From the NCBI GenBank assembly GCA_021851325.1, contig JAJZDZ010000003.1, forward strand, positions 62,001-126,000: a DNA stretch of 64,000 bases, given 5' to 3'. The position numbers were made by a program, and so were the translations under genes. The notes under the pieces were generated by a model. That model ran no database searches and was not told the DNA's origin. It saw only the letters and a list, made by a program, of their open reading frames with translations. The stretch is from Pseudomonadota bacterium (GTDB lineage Bacteria; Pseudomonadota; Alphaproteobacteria; Micropepsales; Micropepsaceae). Positions 1 to 8,872 of the stretch are shown piece after piece (within the stretch, counting starts at the first letter, position 1; each line of letters opens with the position of its first letter).

Positions 1-1
1 A

Positions 2-619
2 TTCGGCCTGGAATTGCCGGTGGTTGAGTGGGCCAAAGAAGAAGGTATTGCCGAGGAAGAGGTGCATGAGCGACTGACCAAGGCCGTTGAGGAGCGCGCA
101 GCCGAGCGCGCCGCCAATTTTGGCCCCGACATCATGCGCTATGTCGAAAAGACCGTCTTGCTGCAGACGCTGGATCACAACTGGCGCGAACATATCGTCA
201 ATCTGGATCATCTGCGTCAGTATGTGGGCCTGCGCGGTTATGGCCAGCTCGACCCGCTCAACGAATACAAGCAGGAAGCTTTCGCCCTGTTCGAGGCGCT
301 GATCTCTAAGCTGCGTACCGATGTAGTCAGCCAGCTGATGCAGCTGCAGATTAATGTCGAGGCGCCGCCGACACTGGAGGAACCCAGTCTGCAGCAACTT
401 CAGGCGCTGCACGTGGACCCCTACACCGGCGAAAACGAATTCGAAAGCGCGGACTACGGTGCCGCCATTACCAGAACCAACACCCCCTTTGTCCACCGCA
501 ACGAGAATGTGCAGGTTGATCCGAACAATCCGCAGACTTGGGGCAAGGTGCAGCGTAACGCCCCCTGTCCCTGCGGCTCTGGGCGCAAGTTCAAGCACTG
601 CCACGGGGCTTTGGTGTAA
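2..619 (+). CDS. secA: Protein translocase subunit SecA, C-terminal part (5' end outside window)
   Basis: SecA is the ATPase motor that drives preproteins through SecYEG at the inner membrane. Only the last about 205 codons are present; the reading frame is open to the left edge, so the apparent TTG start at 14 is internal. The visible part matches the helical scaffold/wing end (TVLLQTLDHNWREHIVNLDH, then LRGYGQLDPLNEYKQEAF). It is followed by a variable linker and the extreme C-terminal zinc motif CPCGSGRKFKHCHG, which binds SecB and phospholipid in known SecA proteins. The gene ends with TAA at 617-619. About 210 bp without an evident gene or clear terminator follow. Identification is secure. 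Confidence 0.97.
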   Translation, partial: FGLELPVVEWAKEEGIAEEEVHERLTKAVEERAAERAANFGPDIMRYVEKTVLLQTLDHNWREHIVNLDHLRQYVGLRGYGQLDPLNEYKQEAFALFEALISKLRTDVVSQLMQLQINVEAPPTLEEPSLQQLQALHVDPYTGENEFESADYGAAITRTNTPFVHRNENVQVDPNNPQTWGKVQRNAPCPCGSGRKFKHCHGALV

Positions 620-830
620 GCAGCAAGAGCGTTCTCGCCGCCCATCCCTGTCCTGACGTGACGTCATCGCGGCGCGCGTTGACGATGTCCAGTCCGACAC
701 TGGGCTGCGGCGTGTCTGCTCGTTCAGGCCTGCCAAAGCTCGGCTTTGAACCCGGCAGGACGACAGGTGGGGCTTTGCAACGGCCGGTTTTGCGGCGCAA
801 GCTGGCCTCGCAGCTCAGAGGCTTACCAGC

Positions 831-1982
831 ATGCCGGAATCCTTTCGTGTTGAAATCGGTCAGTCGACCGTCAATGCCATCCTGCGCAAAGTGCGCGCCT
901 TTGAGTGGCATGAAGCCCCTCAGGGACCTGGACTTGAGAATAGTTGGGCCTACGGCGCCAATCTCAATTATATGCAGGAGCTGTGTCGCTATTGGGTCGA
1001 AAATTACGACTGGTTTCATTGGCAGGATGCGCTCAATCGCTTTGCCCAATACCGGGCCGAGGTCGAGGGCCTCGCCATTCATTTCTATCATGAGCCGGGG
1101 TCAGGGCCTGCGCCGCTCCCCCTTATTCTCAGTCACGGCTGGCCAGGTTCGGTGTTCGAATTTCTTCATCTCATCGATCAGCTGGCTCATCCTGAGCGTC
1201 ATGGCGGGGACGCCCGCGACGCTTTTACCGTGATCGTGCCGTCCCTGCCTGGTTATGGTTTTTCGGACAAGCCCAAGCGACCGATTTCACCGCGTACGAT
1301 CGCCCGAATGTTCGATACCCTCATGACCGAAGTTCTGAATCTGCCTGGTTACATTGCCCAGGGTGGCGACTGGGGTTCGGCGATTTCAGGATGGATGGGC
1401 TATGAAGGCAAGGGATGCCGGGCGATCCACCTCAACATGATGGGATGGCGGACGCCCGGCGATACGCCCCTGAGCGAAGAAGAGAAGGAACATGCCACGC
1501 GCGCCGAACAACTGTTCAATATGGAAGGCGCCTATTTCCGCGAACAGTCAACCAAACCTCAGACCTTGTCCTATGCGATGATGGATTCGCCCGTTGGGGC
1601 CTGCGCCTGGATCGTCGAGAAGTTCTACGGTTGGTCCGACATCCGCACAGACTTTGAGGCCGTCTACACCAAGGATCAGTTGCTCACCAACGTGATGATC
1701 TACCTGGTGTCGCGCAGCTTCAACACCGCCACCTGGCTTTATCGCGGCCTGTTCGAAGACCTAAGCGGCGAGCCAGTACCACCTGGGGCGCGCATCGAAC
1801 GACCGGTCGCAATCGCCCGCTTCCCCGTCGACCTCATCCCCTTCCCCCCACGCAGCCAGGTCGAACGCAGCATGAATGTGGTGCGCTGGAGCGAATTTGC
1901 TGAGGGCGGCCATTTCGCTGCGCTTGAACGCCCCAATGATATCGTATACGATATACAAAGTTTTGGTCGGGGATTCCGCTAG
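831..1982 (+). CDS. Epoxide hydrolase family protein (alpha/beta hydrolase with EHN domain)
   Basis: 383 aa. The N-terminal about 90 residues (FRVEIGQSTVNAILRKVRAF onward, with the WxxxNYDWFHWQ stretch) match the epoxide hydrolase N-terminal domain of the microsomal/juvenile-hormone type. An alpha/beta hydrolase core follows. HGWPGS at 102-107 is the oxyanion HGxP motif, D180 in QGGDWGS is the expected nucleophile, and H361 in EGGHFAALE the catalytic base. The family opens epoxides through an ester intermediate, but the substrate cannot be read from sequence. The stop TAG is directly followed by the ATG of the next gene, so the two are probably co-transcribed. Other alpha/beta hydrolase activities remain possible. 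Confidence 0.88.
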   Translation: MPESFRVEIGQSTVNAILRKVRAFEWHEAPQGPGLENSWAYGANLNYMQELCRYWVENYDWFHWQDALNRFAQYRAEVEGLAIHFYHEPGSGPAPLPLILSHGWPGSVFEFLHLIDQLAHPERHGGDARDAFTVIVPSLPGYGFSDKPKRPISPRTIARMFDTLMTEVLNLPGYIAQGGDWGSAISGWMGYEGKGCRAIHLNMMGWRTPGDTPLSEEEKEHATRAEQLFNMEGAYFREQSTKPQTLSYAMMDSPVGACAWIVEKFYGWSDIRTDFEAVYTKDQLLTNVMIYLVSRSFNTATWLYRGLFEDLSGEPVPPGARIERPVAIARFPVDLIPFPPRSQVERSMNVVRWSEFAEGGHFAALERPNDIVYDIQSFGRGFR

Positions 1983-3014
1983 ATGCGCAGTGCGCGGCTT
2001 GTTCACATCGTCAGCTGTCACGCCGAAGGAGAGGTCGGAGAGGTCATCGTGGGTGGGGTCGCCCCGCCACCTGGCAGCAGTGTGTGGGAACAGTCGCGAT
2101 TTATTGCCAGGGACGGACAGCTGCGCAATTTTGTTCTGAATGAACCACGGGGTGGCGTCTTCAAGCACGTGAGCCTTCTCGTGCCGCCCAAGACTGCCGG
2201 CGCCGACATGGGCTGGATCGTCATGGAGCCGGAAGACACCCCGCCCATGTCAGGATCCAATTCGATGTGCGTGGCCACTGTATTACTGGAGACGGGCATC
2301 CTGCCGATGCACGAGCCGCAGACGGTTGTGCACATCGAGGCTCCCGGTGGCGTGGTGGAAGCAACGGCCGCGTGTCACGATGGCAAGGTGGAATGGGTTC
2401 GCATCCGCAATGTCCCGTCATTCGCAGATCGCCTCGATGCGTCCCTCGAGGTGGAAGGGCTGGGCACCCTTACTGTCGACACCGCCTATGGTGGCGACAG
2501 CTTCGTGATCGCCGACGCTGGGGCACTTGGGTTTGCCTTGCGCCCCGATGAGGCCAGGGATCTTGCCGAGACTGGCATCCGCATCACCAAAGCCGCCAAC
2601 CAGCAGCTGGGTTTTCGTCATCCGGAAAATCGGGACTGGGATCATATCTCCTTTTGCCTTCTGGCTGCGCCCATTATGCGGCACGGCGATGGCTGGATGG
2701 GCCGCAACACTGTCGCTATTCAACCAGGCAAACTGGATCGCTCGCCCTGTGGTACCGGATGCTCGGCACGCATGGCCGTTTTGCATGCGCGCGGCATTTT
2801 GAAGATAGGCGACAGGTTCACAGGCCAGTCGATCATCGATAGCGAGTTTCACTGCCGGATCGAGGACGCGGCCATGGTAGGTCACCGTTCGGCCATCATT
2901 CCCAGCATCCAGGGCCGTGCTTTCATTACCGGCACCCACCAACTAATGCTGGATCCAAGCGATCCATGGCCGCAAGGCTACAAGCTTTCCGATACCTGGC
3001 CCAGGCTCGCCTGA
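1983..3014 (+). CDS. Proline racemase family protein (hydroxyproline epimerase/dehydratase-like)
   Basis: 343 aa, PLP-independent proline racemase superfamily. The two active-site positions are visible: PMSGSNSMC places a serine (S90) where true proline racemases have the first cysteine, and [11 protein letters not shown] keeps the second cysteine (C256). A Ser/Cys pair is known from 4-hydroxyproline 2-epimerases and trans-3-hydroxyproline dehydratases rather than from racemases with the Cys/Cys pair. I therefore infer a hydroxyproline-directed activity without choosing the reaction. The start is fixed by the preceding stop, since TAG and ATG are adjacent. No proline or hydroxyproline catabolic genes are next to it; its only partner is the epoxide hydrolase-like gene upstream. 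Confidence 0.9.
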   Translation: MRSARLVHIVSCHAEGEVGEVIVGGVAPPPGSSVWEQSRFIARDGQLRNFVLNEPRGGVFKHVSLLVPPKTAGADMGWIVMEPEDTPPMSGSNSMCVATVLLETGILPMHEPQTVVHIEAPGGVVEATAACHDGKVEWVRIRNVPSFADRLDASLEVEGLGTLTVDTAYGGDSFVIADAGALGFALRPDEARDLAETGIRITKAANQQLGFRHPENRDWDHISFCLLAAPIMRHGDGWMGRNTVAIQPGKLDRSPCGTGCSARMAVLHARGILKIGDRFTGQSIIDSEFHCRIEDAAMVGHRSAIIPSIQGRAFITGTHQLMLDPSDPWPQGYKLSDTWPRLA

Positions 3015-3017
3015 GCC

Positions 3018-3974
3018 TCAGACCAGATCCCGTCCCATCGCCAGATATTTTTCGCGGCGCTGCTGCTTGAGTGCAGCAGGCGACAATGTCCCCAGTTCGC
3101 CAAGCGCCCGGGCTATGGTTTCCCCCACGGCCTGGATGGCGTCGTCCGGCGCCCGATGAGCGCCTCCCAGCGGTTCGGCAACGATGCCATCAATCAGCTT
3201 CAGATCGAGCAGATCCTGAGCCGAAATGCGCATGGCCGCTGCGGCTTCCTGGGCCTTGTCGGAAGACCGCCATAGGATCGAGGCGCAGCCTTCCGGCGAG
3301 ATCACCGCATAGATGGCATGCTCAAGCATGAATACGCGGTTGGCCACCGCGATTCCTAACGCACCACCAGACATACCCTCGCCAATGATCGTCGCAATAA
3401 AGGGAACCTTGAGGTTAAGGCTCTTCTCGGTGGCCCGGGCGATCGCTTCGGCCTGCCCGCGCTCCTCGGCACCAACTCCGGGATAGGCCCCTGCCGTATC
3501 GACAAAAGAAATCACCGGCAGACCAAAGCGCTCGGCCAGATCAAAAAGGCGCACCGCCTTGCGGTATCCTTCCGGCATAGCCATGCCAAAATTATGCTTC
3601 AGGCGCGACTGGGTATCGTTGCCCTTTTCATGGCCAAGCACGGCCACTGCCTGGCCGCGAAACCTCCCGAGGCCAGCCATTACGGCCTGGTCCTCGCCGA
3701 ACAAGCGGTCACCCGCCAGTGGCGTGAACTCATCGATCAAGCCACTCAGATAATCTGAAAAATGCGGCCGCGCCGGGTGTCGGGCGACCAAGGCCTTCTG
3801 CCAAGGCGACAGCTTGGCATAGGTCTCCTTGATCAGGCTCGAGACCTTGGCCTGCAGCCGGCCAACCTCATCGGTGATGTTCATCGACGGGTCTTGCTCG
3901 GCGAGCTGGCGCAACTCGACGATTTTACCTTCGAGCTCGGCAATCGGGCGTTCAAAATCGAGATAAACGTGCAT
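3018..3974 (-). CDS. accA: Acetyl-CoA carboxylase carboxyltransferase subunit alpha
   Basis: 318 aa, the usual AccA length. With AccD it forms the carboxyltransferase that moves the carboxyl group from biotin to acetyl-CoA, giving malonyl-CoA, the first step of fatty-acid synthesis in the cytosol. It starts with the typical helical MxxYLDFERPIAELEGKI and carries the crotonase-like core (SFVDTAGAYPGVGAEERGQ, GEGMSGGALGIAVANRVFML, ISPEGCASILW). It is convergent with the preceding plus-strand gene, with 3 bp between stops. The about 300-bp region upstream holds paired inverted repeats that may be regulatory. AccD and AccBC are not in the window; BirA, which biotinylates AccB, is at 46.9 kb. Confidence 0.97.
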   Translation of the reverse strand: MHVYLDFERPIAELEGKIVELRQLAEQDPSMNITDEVGRLQAKVSSLIKETYAKLSPWQKALVARHPARPHFSDYLSGLIDEFTPLAGDRLFGEDQAVMAGLGRFRGQAVAVLGHEKGNDTQSRLKHNFGMAMPEGYRKAVRLFDLAERFGLPVISFVDTAGAYPGVGAEERGQAEAIARATEKSLNLKVPFIATIIGEGMSGGALGIAVANRVFMLEHAIYAVISPEGCASILWRSSDKAQEAAAAMRISAQDLLDLKLIDGIVAEPLGGAHRAPDDAIQAVGETIARALGELGTLSPAALKQQRREKYLAMGRDLV

Positions 3975-4087
3975 CTTTGCTCAGAAATTCCGTTCCGCGA
4001 GACCTGCGGAAAATGCCGCGGAAAGTGACCCGAGGCCCCGGTAATGTCAACGAAGACGGCCGGACACCTCTCCGCACACTCCCCCCT

Positions 4088-4161
4088 TAAAGGAAAATAT
4101 CCCGATTTCAATCCTTTAGAGCCGCGAGCGGCGCCGGTGCCACCCACCTGCTTGCGGCTCT
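4088..4161. promoter_or_regulatory. Two inverted repeats in the about 300-bp region upstream of accA
   Basis: The 296-bp gap 3975-4270 between mcl1 and accA (both minus strand) has no convincing gene. It contains a perfect dyad TAAAGGA-N17-TCCTTTA (4088-4094 with 4112-4118) and a second perfect 8-bp stem AGAGCCGC/GCGGCTCT (4118-4125 with 4154-4161) sharing its edge. No run of T follows either, so they do not look like simple intrinsic terminators. They may be an operator or a 5' leader structure of accA. The role is inferred only. Confidence 0.3.
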
Positions 4162-4270
4162 CAAGCGCGCCCCTGCCTCGAACGATAATTATTCCCGCCG
4201 GCCCCAATGAGAGCCCAAACCACGCGGCAGGCAGGCAGGAGGATAGCGTGGCCCCTGAGCCCTTCCCTGC

Positions 4271-5260
4271 TCAGGCTGGCGCCTGCCCGGCAATCATCGC
4301 CATCTGCTCGACGATAACCTGGGCCTGCCGAATGGACGCGGCATCGATCAGGACGCCGTTGAGGGTGGCCGCCCCAAGCCCCTTGTCCTGTGCCTCCTTC
4401 ATCGCCGCAAGAATAGCCTGTGCGCGGGCCACCTCCTTTTGCGGCGGTGTGAAAATCTCGTTGGCGAGAGCCACCTGACTGGGGTGGATGGCCCACTTAC
4501 CTTCACAGCCCAGGATTGCAGTGCGCATGGCCTGGGCCCGAAAGCCATCACCATCCGAATAGTCACCAAATGGCCCGTCAATTGGAACCAGACCGCGAGC
4601 CCGTGCTGCCTGACACATGCGGAACAGCGGATAATGCCAAAGATCGTTCCAATGCCGCTTGCGCCGACCATCATCCGCAGCATCGGTCAGCATCACATAA
4701 TCCGCATTACCGCCGCCGATATTGGTGGTGCGCATGCCTTGAGAGGCAGCGTAATCCGCGGAGCCAAAATGCAGGCTCTCAAGACGGGCCGATGCCCCGG
4801 CGATTTCATCAATATTACCAAGGCCAAGGGCGGTTTCGATGATCACCTCAAGTCCAATCTGCTTTTTCCTCCCGACCGCAGCACTAGCCTGGGTGACGAG
4901 CATGTCAATTGCGTAGACATCGGCAGCGCACCCGACCTTCGGAATCATGATTGCGTCCAGACGTTCTCCGCCCTTCTCCACGAGGGCCAGCACGTCGCGA
5001 TAACACCAATGCGTATCCAGCCCATTGATGCGCACCGTTAGAAGCTTGCGACCGAAGTCCACATCGTGAAGTGCCGCCACGATATGATCGCGGGCTTTGT
5101 CCTTGTCCGCAGGGGCCACCGCATCCTCAAGGTCAAGGCACACCACGTCGGCGGCGCTCGCCGCCGCCTTCGCAAACAATTGCGGACGGGAACCTGGCAC
5201 GAACAGCTTGGATCGATAAAGCCTTGGCGGTGTGCGGCGTATCACTGGAGTAAAGGACAC
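4271..5260 (-). CDS. mcl1: L-malyl-CoA/beta-methylmalyl-CoA lyase (HpcH/HpaI, CitE-like family)
   Basis: 329 aa. The protein is collinear with Mcl1-type enzymes: an RSKLFVPGSRPQLFAKA start, DVVCLDLEDAVAP, MIPKVGCAADVYAID, LEVIIETALGL with the metal-binding glutamate, LHFGSADYAAS, PIDGPFGDYSDGDGFRAQA, and EGKWAIHPSQVALANEIFTP near the end. These Mg-dependent lyases reversibly cleave (3S)-malyl-CoA to acetyl-CoA and glyoxylate and beta-methylmalyl-CoA to propionyl-CoA and glyoxylate, as in the ethylmalonyl-CoA pathway. The start is GTG at 5260, preceded by a clear GAGGAG about 8 nt upstream. Methylmalonyl-CoA epimerase, another step of that pathway, is encoded at 43.9 kb. A more general CitE-like lyase is the alternative. 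Confidence 0.85.
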   Translation of the reverse strand: MSFTPVIRRTPPRLYRSKLFVPGSRPQLFAKAAASAADVVCLDLEDAVAPADKDKARDHIVAALHDVDFGRKLLTVRINGLDTHWCYRDVLALVEKGGERLDAIMIPKVGCAADVYAIDMLVTQASAAVGRKKQIGLEVIIETALGLGNIDEIAGASARLESLHFGSADYAASQGMRTTNIGGGNADYVMLTDAADDGRRKRHWNDLWHYPLFRMCQAARARGLVPIDGPFGDYSDGDGFRAQAMRTAILGCEGKWAIHPSQVALANEIFTPPQKEVARAQAILAAMKEAQDKGLGAATLNGVLIDAASIRQAQVIVEQMAMIAGQAPA

Positions 5261-5318
5261 GGATGGGGCTCCTCTGCAGCGTCGCGGCAGCCTAGAGCCT
5301 TGATCGCATAGATCAAGA

Positions 5319-6275
5319 TCACTGTTTGGGCCCCTTATCGCGCTTTGTTCTCCCGCGCCGGGCCAGGGGATGAGCAGAATGGACTACCCGCACCAGACGG
5401 CCGCTAGCCACATGGGTGTAAATCTGGGTTGTTGCGATATCTGCATGACCCAGCATGGTCTGCACGCTGCGAAGATCGGCCCCGCCTTCTACGAGATGGG
5501 TGGCGAAGGCATGACGCAGCACATGGGGGCTGAGCTTGTCCGGATCAATGCCAGCCTTGAGTGCAAGCTGCTTGAGCAGCTTGTGGCAGGCACGTCGCGT
5601 GAGATGCCCGTCTGCACCATGCGAGGGAAACAGGTACGGACTTTGTTTCTCGTCCTTGGCCAGGAATTGCGGTCTCACTTCAAGCCAGCTTGCAATCGCA
5701 TCCCGCGCATGGCTGTTGAGTGGAACGAGGCGCTCCTTGCCGCCTTTGCCACGCACCAGAATGACCCCATCACGCGCCTTGGCCGCCGCAAGCGGCAGGC
5801 TCACCAACTCAGAAACGCGCAAACCCGCAGCGTACAGAATCTCGACCATCGCCAAAAGACGGCGTCCCTGCGCATCGCTGGCAGCCTGCGCCGCAGCACA
5901 CTCAAGCAGTCGGTTCACATCATCAGCGCTGAGCACTTTGGGAAGGGGACGCACCATCTTCGGCGCATCAAGGATCGAGGTTGGATCCTCGCTGCGGATA
6001 CCTTCTTGATAGAGAAAGCCGAAAAACTGTCTGAACGCCGAAAGCTTGCGAGCCTGGGTAGAGGACGCAAATCCCGCCTGGTCAAAGCGCTCCAGAACCT
6101 TGCGCAATGCGGCCCGCGGGGCACTGGCCAGATCCAGGCCCTGGGCCAAGTCCATCAGATCACGCCGGTAAGCCGAGATCGTATTGCTGCTCGCACCACG
6201 TTCTGAACCCATCATGTCCAAAAACGCTTCGATCAACGCGGCATTGTGCACGGCGACTGGCGCGCGCGGGCTCAC
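5319..6275 (-). CDS. xerD: Site-specific tyrosine recombinase XerD
   Basis: 318 aa. XerC/XerD resolve chromosome dimers at dif during division. There is an N-terminal SAM-like core-binding domain (about 10-95) and a catalytic domain with the full tyrosine-recombinase set: R153 (AAGLRVSEL), K180 (GKGGKERLVPL), H251/R254 (SPHVLRHAFATHL), H277 (MLGHADI) and nucleophile Y286 (TTQIYTHV). It starts with GTG overlapping the stop of the 603-aa gene upstream (GTGA, 4 bp), so translation is probably coupled. XerC is closely similar; XerD is preferred from overall motifs and its position beside aroK-aroB. It is a chromosomal resolvase, not evidence for a mobile element. Confidence 0.92.
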   Translation of the reverse strand: MSPRAPVAVHNAALIEAFLDMMGSERGASSNTISAYRRDLMDLAQGLDLASAPRAALRKVLERFDQAGFASSTQARKLSAFRQFFGFLYQEGIRSEDPTSILDAPKMVRPLPKVLSADDVNRLLECAAAQAASDAQGRRLLAMVEILYAAGLRVSELVSLPLAAAKARDGVILVRGKGGKERLVPLNSHARDAIASWLEVRPQFLAKDEKQSPYLFPSHGADGHLTRRACHKLLKQLALKAGIDPDKLSPHVLRHAFATHLVEGGADLRSVQTMLGHADIATTQIYTHVASGRLVRVVHSAHPLARRGRTKRDKGPKQ

Positions 6276-8083
6276 AGCGAGGCCGATCCTCTGACCCGCC
6301 GGGCCGCTCCCTCGTGGCGTGGAGCCCGGTAGTTCAGCAGTTCCGCAGCGCCGATAGCGCGCGCATCCGGACGCAAATTCTCCCGCACCAGATCTCCGAC
6401 CAACGCAACAAATGTTTTGGGAGGCAGATCACCAGGCCCTTGTGCGCCCAGCGCATCCAGGATGAAGGCGATAGCAACACCGCGCTGGCCCGATGCCCGC
6501 ATGGCTTCCGCGAGCCTGTGCATATAGGCCTTGCCCGGTCGCCGCCCGGGCCAGGGAGTGGCAAGCGTGCGCTTCGTCGCACGCGCTACCTGGGCAGGCA
6601 GGGGCTCCCTCAGTACCCCGAACAGTCCGAGAGCCACGGCCGCAAATCGCTGTCCAGGTAGCCCTTGCACCAGTTCGCGACGCAGTTCGGCAAGCATAGT
6701 GGCACGCTGGCCGGGGGTGACGCTGGCCGGGGCTATCAGATCAAGACAGGCGTAAAGGCGGGCCCAGAGCGCAGCATCTGCTGGATGAGCGGGATTGAGT
6801 GTTGCCGCCCATTGGCTTGCCCTCTCGATATTCCCCGTCATCATCAAAGCGCGGGCAAACAGGTCTGTCATCCTGCGGTTCCGCGCTGAGGGCATAATCC
6901 GCATCAGCGCGCCCTGCTGAAGGTCAGCCGCTATGCCCATCAGATCCTGCTTGCGGGCTGTGGCGAGCGCCTCATAGATCAGCGCCGGCTGAGCCTCCTC
7001 TGAGGCCACCTTCACCGCGCGGCGCAGGAGAGCCTGCCCCTCCAGGAAAGGCATCGCCAGAACCTGCGCATGCTCCGTGGCCAGCTGATCGGGCGTAAAG
7101 GTCTGCGCATCGGCTATGGCGCGTAGCTCAGATACGGACAGCGCGCCGGTCCGTACCACGCGCTCAGCCGCCGCGAGACGATCGCGTGGCGGGTTCTGTG
7201 TCGCCGTTGCCGCCAGCAAAAGTCCGGGTGTTCCCAACTCCTCACCAAGGTCGAGGGAAACCGGCAAGCCGTTTTGACGCAGCAGGAATACGGTGAGTGA
7301 ATCGGCGTTCACGATCCTTTTGGGCATACCCACAGAGTGCTGGCTCAGGCCCGCAAGCAGACTGGTAAAACCAGGATCGGCTAACCCCTGAGCCTGCATG
7401 ACCGACAGTGTCAGCTGCACCGCGGGGCCATTGTCCTGGACGCGATAGCAATAGGCCCGCAGCCGGATCCAAAAGGGGCGCGAACTGCGGAGACGCCGGG
7501 TGGTATCTGGGCCACATACGGCTTCTACCTGGTTGGCATAAAGCAGAGCGTCGGCGCGGGCACGGTCGAAATCCGGGTCATGCGGCACCTCAGCAACAAG
7601 CGCGAGAGCCCCTGCGTCGCGCAGAAGACCCGCGTCGAGCAACCGGCGCAAGCGGACGGTGACAAAAGCATGGGGCGCCTGTCCAAGCGGCGCCGCAGCG
7701 GTGGTGAGCAGGAGCCGTCGTGCCAGTGTCCGCAAGGGCGCGATGGTGGTGGCGATGGGAAGCCGGTCCAGGAGCGCTTCGGCTTCAAGTTTGGGAGCAC
7801 CAATCCACAAGGAGCCTCCAAGGCCTCCCTGCCCTGCATCGATGGTGCCCGCTGGCGGACCTTCAACCGCACCCAGGGGGTTTACCGTTACCGCGGGGGC
7901 AAGGGATGAGGCGGTGGCGGCGCCACCAGATGCGGCCCCCAAGCTGCCCAGCTGAGGCGCGCCGAGCCTTTGCGGGGCCGCTGTGGCAAACGCGGGCACA
8001 GCCCGGGCCCAGACCACCCCGGGGCCGAGCAGCCAACCAACCACTAGGGCAGCGGCCAGTGCCTTAGTGCGAAGGCCGTTCAT
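6272..8083 (-). CDS. Hypothetical exported alanine-rich helical protein (603 aa)
   Basis: Not recognised. I chose ATG at 8083, which gives 603 aa and a typical signal peptide (charged MNGLRTK, hydrophobic core, cleavage likely after VWARA). The frame extends upstream to 8317, but that part has no such start. After an Ala/Gly/Pro-rich linker (about 25-80) the remainder reads as regular amphipathic helices (ALLDRL, TRRLRSSRPFWIRLRAYCYR, AQVLAMPFLEGQALLRRAV, MTDLFARALMMTGNIERASQWA), suggesting a TPR-like or solenoid fold in the periplasm. The start lies inside the end of the 47-aa membrane-peptide gene, and the stop overlaps the GTG of xerD, so the three form one unit. Function unknown. Confidence 0.75.
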   Translation of the reverse strand: MNGLRTKALAAALVVGWLLGPGVVWARAVPAFATAAPQRLGAPQLGSLGAASGGAATASSLAPAVTVNPLGAVEGPPAGTIDAGQGGLGGSLWIGAPKLEAEALLDRLPIATTIAPLRTLARRLLLTTAAAPLGQAPHAFVTVRLRRLLDAGLLRDAGALALVAEVPHDPDFDRARADALLYANQVEAVCGPDTTRRLRSSRPFWIRLRAYCYRVQDNGPAVQLTLSVMQAQGLADPGFTSLLAGLSQHSVGMPKRIVNADSLTVFLLRQNGLPVSLDLGEELGTPGLLLAATATQNPPRDRLAAAERVVRTGALSVSELRAIADAQTFTPDQLATEHAQVLAMPFLEGQALLRRAVKVASEEAQPALIYEALATARKQDLMGIAADLQQGALMRIMPSARNRRMTDLFARALMMTGNIERASQWAATLNPAHPADAALWARLYACLDLIAPASVTPGQRATMLAELRRELVQGLPGQRFAAVALGLFGVLREPLPAQVARATKRTLATPWPGRRPGKAYMHRLAEAMRASGQRGVAIAFILDALGAQGPGDLPPKTFVALVGDLVRENLRPDARAIGAAELLNYRAPRHEGAARRVRGSASL

Positions 8084-8207
8084 GGGTGAGCACCTGATGG
8101 TAGGCGCGCTGCGGCGGTGTGAGCGTGCCGGCGTACCAGGCCAGGAATCCGGCCCCGATGATTGCGAGAAACAGAACGCCGAGCCCAATGCGAATTGCCC
8201 AAGCCAT
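8064..8207 (-). CDS. 47-aa small membrane peptide upstream of the 603-aa exported protein
   Basis: ATG at 8207 opens a 47-aa product beginning MAWAIRIGLGVLFLAIIGAG. A single transmembrane helix (about 5-28) is followed by a short polar tail rich in Pro, Arg and His. Its stop lies 20 bp inside the next gene's coding region, so the two are likely translationally coupled. GGGTG about 6 nt before the ATG could be a weak ribosome binding site. The region is divergent from aroK (start 8336), and the 128 bp between them must hold both promoters. I recognise no family. Evidence is limited to the hydrophobic helix and the gene overlap. Confidence 0.55.
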   Translation of the reverse strand: MAWAIRIGLGVLFLAIIGAGFLAWYAGTLTPPQRAYHQVLTHERPSH

Positions 8208-8335
8208 GTGTTCACCCAAGGTTTGCGATGGACGCGAAGTTGCCCCCACCCCCGCGCATCCCCTTTCTGACGGAAACACAGGTGGGATTGCAAGTCCCGC
8301 TGGAAGCTTTCGGGCACTCCGTGTAAGCCAGAAAT

Positions 8336-8872
8336 ATGAGCAGTTTAAGGCGCACGGTCGCCCTGATCGGGATGATGGGTGTGGGCAAGAGTTCACTGGG
8401 GCGACGGCTCGCCACCCGGCTCAAGGTCCCTTTTCGCGACTCAGATGCCGAAATCGAGCTCGCTGCCGGCTGTACCATCACTGAAATCTTCGAACGCTAT
8501 GGCGAAGACGCCTTCCGCAGCTGCGAGCGGAAGGTAATTGCAAGGCTCCTGGAACTCCCGCCTCTCGTGCTGGCAACCGGGGGGGGCTCCTTCGCCGACG
8601 CCCAGATTCGCGCGGCAATTCAACATGGCGCGGTTTCGGTCTGGATTAAGGCCCCGGTTGCGGTTCTTGTCGAGCGTGTCGGGCGCCGCGATACCAGACC
8701 AATGCTGCGCAATGGTGACCCCCACGACATCCTTACCCGGCTTCTGGAGACCCGTGCCCCCCTCTACGGCGAGGCCGATATCCAGGTCGAAACCGAGGAC
8801 GGACCGCATCAGGTCCAAGTCAATCGCATCTTAGCCGCGCTCGTCGCACGCGGCATTGTGGAGGACATGTGA
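8336..8872 (+). CDS. aroK: Shikimate kinase
   Basis: 178 aa. It phosphorylates shikimate at the 3-hydroxyl using ATP, the fifth step of the chorismate pathway. It shows the Walker A loop GMMGVGKS (12-19), the shikimate-binding DSDAEIE with the conserved aspartate, the FRxCERKV segment, the Walker-B-like ATGGGSF triplet glycine and the lid region RRDTRPML. It overlaps aroB by 4 bp (GTGA), the arrangement usual in proteobacteria. The start [12 protein letters not shown] is the only in-frame ATG just before the P-loop strand. Confidence 0.96.
   Translation: MSSLRRTVALIGMMGVGKSSLGRRLATRLKVPFRDSDAEIELAAGCTITEIFERYGEDAFRSCERKVIARLLELPPLVLATGGGSFADAQIRAAIQHGAVSVWIKAPVAVLVERVGRRDTRPMLRNGDPHDILTRLLETRAPLYGEADIQVETEDGPHQVQVNRILAALVARGIVEDM

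Noticed and set aside
4439-5041. 200-codon open frame antisense to the malyl-CoA lyase gene
   Set aside because: Shadow of a well-supported gene, with no domain.
5370-6206. 278-codon open frame antisense to xerD
   Set aside because: XerD has all catalytic residues on the other strand, and the antisense frame has no motif or ribosome site.
5319-6275. Integrase of a mobile element
   Set aside because: The recombinase is a full-length XerD in a housekeeping setting; no att-like repeats, phage genes or tRNA-adjacent insertion are seen.
8084-8317. N-terminal extension of the 603-aa protein to 681 aa
   Set aside because: The extension overlaps the 47-aa ORF in another frame, has no signal-like start, and places the obvious signal peptide in the middle of the protein.
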